In this document: in pieces, positions 4,549-5,690 of the stretch
How positions within the stretch are numbered: the stretch's first letter is position 1
Layout: every line of letters begins with the position of its first letter
Origin: an uncultured Chlamydiae bacterium
GTDB taxonomy: Bacteria > Chlamydiota > Chlamydiia > Chlamydiales > CALBHK01
Direction of reading: 5' to 3'
Length of the DNA: 5,690 nucleotides
NCBI GenBank assembly: GCA_937894565.1
Contig: CALBHK010000349.1
Span: 1-5,690, forward strand
Translations under genes and position numbers: made by a program
The notes under the pieces: model-generated
Told to the model about the DNA's origin: nothing
Database searches by the model: none
What the model saw: only the letters and a program-made list of their open reading frames with translations

Positions 4549-5690
4549 AGGGGATTATTCGCTAGTATTTTTGAAAGATGAATTTTCCAACCCTTTTTCG
4601 CAAGAGCTGTATATGGCCCTGCAAACAATGGAACGAAAAGAGCATCACGCAACGAGGTTTCATGAATTTTTTGAAGCATTTTGAGTCTGTCATCTTTATT
4701 TGGCTTTGACATATAATCAGCAAGCCAAGCTTGACGCTCTTTCTCGGTGAGTCCAAAAAAACCAGCTGTTAATGAGTAAGAGATCAATGAGATATCTTCG
4801 TTAAAGCCAGTATCTGGTCCAGCAATATAGGCATGGGGCATGTCAGTTATTTTTTCATATTTTTGAAACGATGGCAGTGTTTTTCCCTCAGTAACTACAG
4901 CCGAAGGCATCGCTAGAGATATTTGCTTTTTGTAAAAATCCAAATTGCCAACTCGGACGACTGTTAAAGACAGGCTTAGATCTTTCAAGTCATTATCTTG
5001 GAGTTGTTTTTCCGAAATCTTTCGAGCGAGGTCAGAATCTATTGAACCGTCACCATGCTGAGGAAAAAACTGATTTGTTGTTTCATACCCTGGAAGTTTT
5101 AAAAAATGACCTCCAACGGCTTCCTTAACTTTTCTGCCCAATAGAAGTCTTTGCTGGAGTGAGAGTTCTTTCATACCTCTTTCAGTAAAGAATAAGGCAT
5201 AGGTTCTGATGTTGGCTGTCGCATGAAGCTCTGAATTTCCTAATTCTCTATTGAGATAATAGATTTCCTCAGGTCTAGCAGAATCAATGGTTGTAATAAA
5301 ATCGACTTTTTTGTCTTTATATAAGTTTAAGGACCCAGATTTGTCTTTTGGATCAACAGGAATCAATTCAATTTTCTGAGGTATGTTTTCAGAATAATGA
5401 TAGTGGTGAGTATTTGCAGATAGCTCGATTTCACCAGTTTCACTGTCGCGACTTACAAAGTAAGGGCCAGAGGTATTGCGATAATCCACAATGTCTAAAG
5501 TTTTTGGATCAACTGATGATTTTGGAATGATAGCAAAATCAATTCCCGATAGCATGGGAAGAATGAAGGCTGACTTTCCGGCGATTTTTAAAATCAATTC
5601 ATTATCTTTATAAGCGATTCCCTCACAGGAGTCTTCAATCGTTTTAACTTCAGAACCACCACAAACAAGATCTTTTAAATTTCCATGGGT
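4527..5690 (-). CDS. Peptide ABC-transporter substrate-binding protein, family 5 (SBP_bac_5), start outside the window
   Basis: The frame is open through the right edge, and its first visible residues are THGNLKDLVCGGSEV. A TTG at 5595-5597 is internal, not a start. The visible 387 residues are the C-terminal two thirds or more of a family normally 500-600 aa, so the signal peptide or lipobox would lie beyond the window. Family marks: the hinge-region pattern DYRNTSGPYFVS (69-80) followed by GEIELSANTHHYHYSENIPQKIELIP, equivalent to the family's GTGPY...L..N..Y....P....I, and a C-terminal EKERQAWLADYMSKPN...MLQKIHETSLRDALFVPLFAGPY, matching the terminal lobe with its PLF. Such proteins bind oligopeptides outside the inner membrane for import, and some serve only as receptors for signalling. 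It is upstream of, and overlaps by 22 nt, the YcaO gene. No permease or ATPase gene is visible. Confidence 0.88.
   Translation of the reverse strand, partial: THGNLKDLVCGGSEVKTIEDSCEGIAYKDNELILKIAGKSAFILPMLSGIDFAIIPKSSVDPKTLDIVDYRNTSGPYFVSRDSETGEIELSANTHHYHYSENIPQKIELIPVDPKDKSGSLNLYKDKKVDFITTIDSARPEEIYYLNRELGNSELHATANIRTYALFFTERGMKELSLQQRLLLGRKVKEAVGGHFLKLPGYETTNQFFPQHGDGSIDSDLARKISEKQLQDNDLKDLSLSLTVVRVGNLDFYKKQISLAMPSAVVTEGKTLPSFQKYEKITDMPHAYIAGPDTGFNEDISLISYSLTAGFFGLTEKERQAWLADYMSKPNKDDRLKMLQKIHETSLRDALFVPLFAGPYTALAKKGWKIHLSKILANNPLWLITKD

Noticed and set aside
1..5690. tRNA, rRNA, CRISPR array or insertion-sequence transposase
   Set aside because: No cloverleaf-like segment, regularly spaced repeat array or transposase-like protein was seen on either strand.

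Overview
The window is AT-rich bacterial DNA. Its gene families are an ABC1/UbiB-type kinase, a family 5 peptide-binding protein, a YcaO enzyme and a hybrid histidine kinase. The start codons mostly carry strong Shine-Dalgarno sites, and there is a sigma-54-like promoter. This fits a Gram-negative bacterium; a Bdellovibrionota-like or other proteobacterial host is my guess, but nothing here fixes the taxon.

Layout. (1) Positions 1-312 (+) hold the N-terminal part of an AarF/ABC1/UbiB kinase gene. It is open at the left edge. It loses the family sequence near position 298 and stops at 312, so it looks like a broken gene at a junction. (2) Positions 335-1678 (-) hold a compact operon of five small genes, in transcription order: a CxxC/CxxC zinc-ribbon protein (110 aa), a basic 78-aa protein, two 63-aa coiled-coil proteins that look like tandem paralogues and overlap by 35 nt, and a 116-aa protein. 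I recognise none of them beyond these traits. They look like accessory, possibly mobile-element-derived genes. (3) Positions 1679-2085 hold no gene. They contain a good -24/-12 (sigma-54-type) promoter reading into the small-gene operon, and two copies of a 7-5-7 motif (CGTCCGA-N5-CGAACAA) 91 bp apart and upstream of it. (4) Positions 2086-5690 (-) hold a tightly packed operon: a peptide ABC-transporter substrate-binding protein (its start lies beyond the right edge), a compact YcaO-domain protein and a hybrid histidine kinase with a C-terminal receiver domain. The first two genes overlap by 22 nt and the last two are 3 nt apart.

How they may work together. YcaO enzymes activate peptide amide bonds with ATP, often to make azoline-type peptide natural products. 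Family 5 binding proteins capture peptides outside the membrane. A membrane kinase fused to a receiver passes a signal into the cell. Coupled translation of all three suggests one pathway that makes, takes up or senses a modified peptide. No precursor peptide, E1-like partner, permease or output regulator is visible here. A link between this kinase and the sigma-54-like promoter just downstream is possible but untested.
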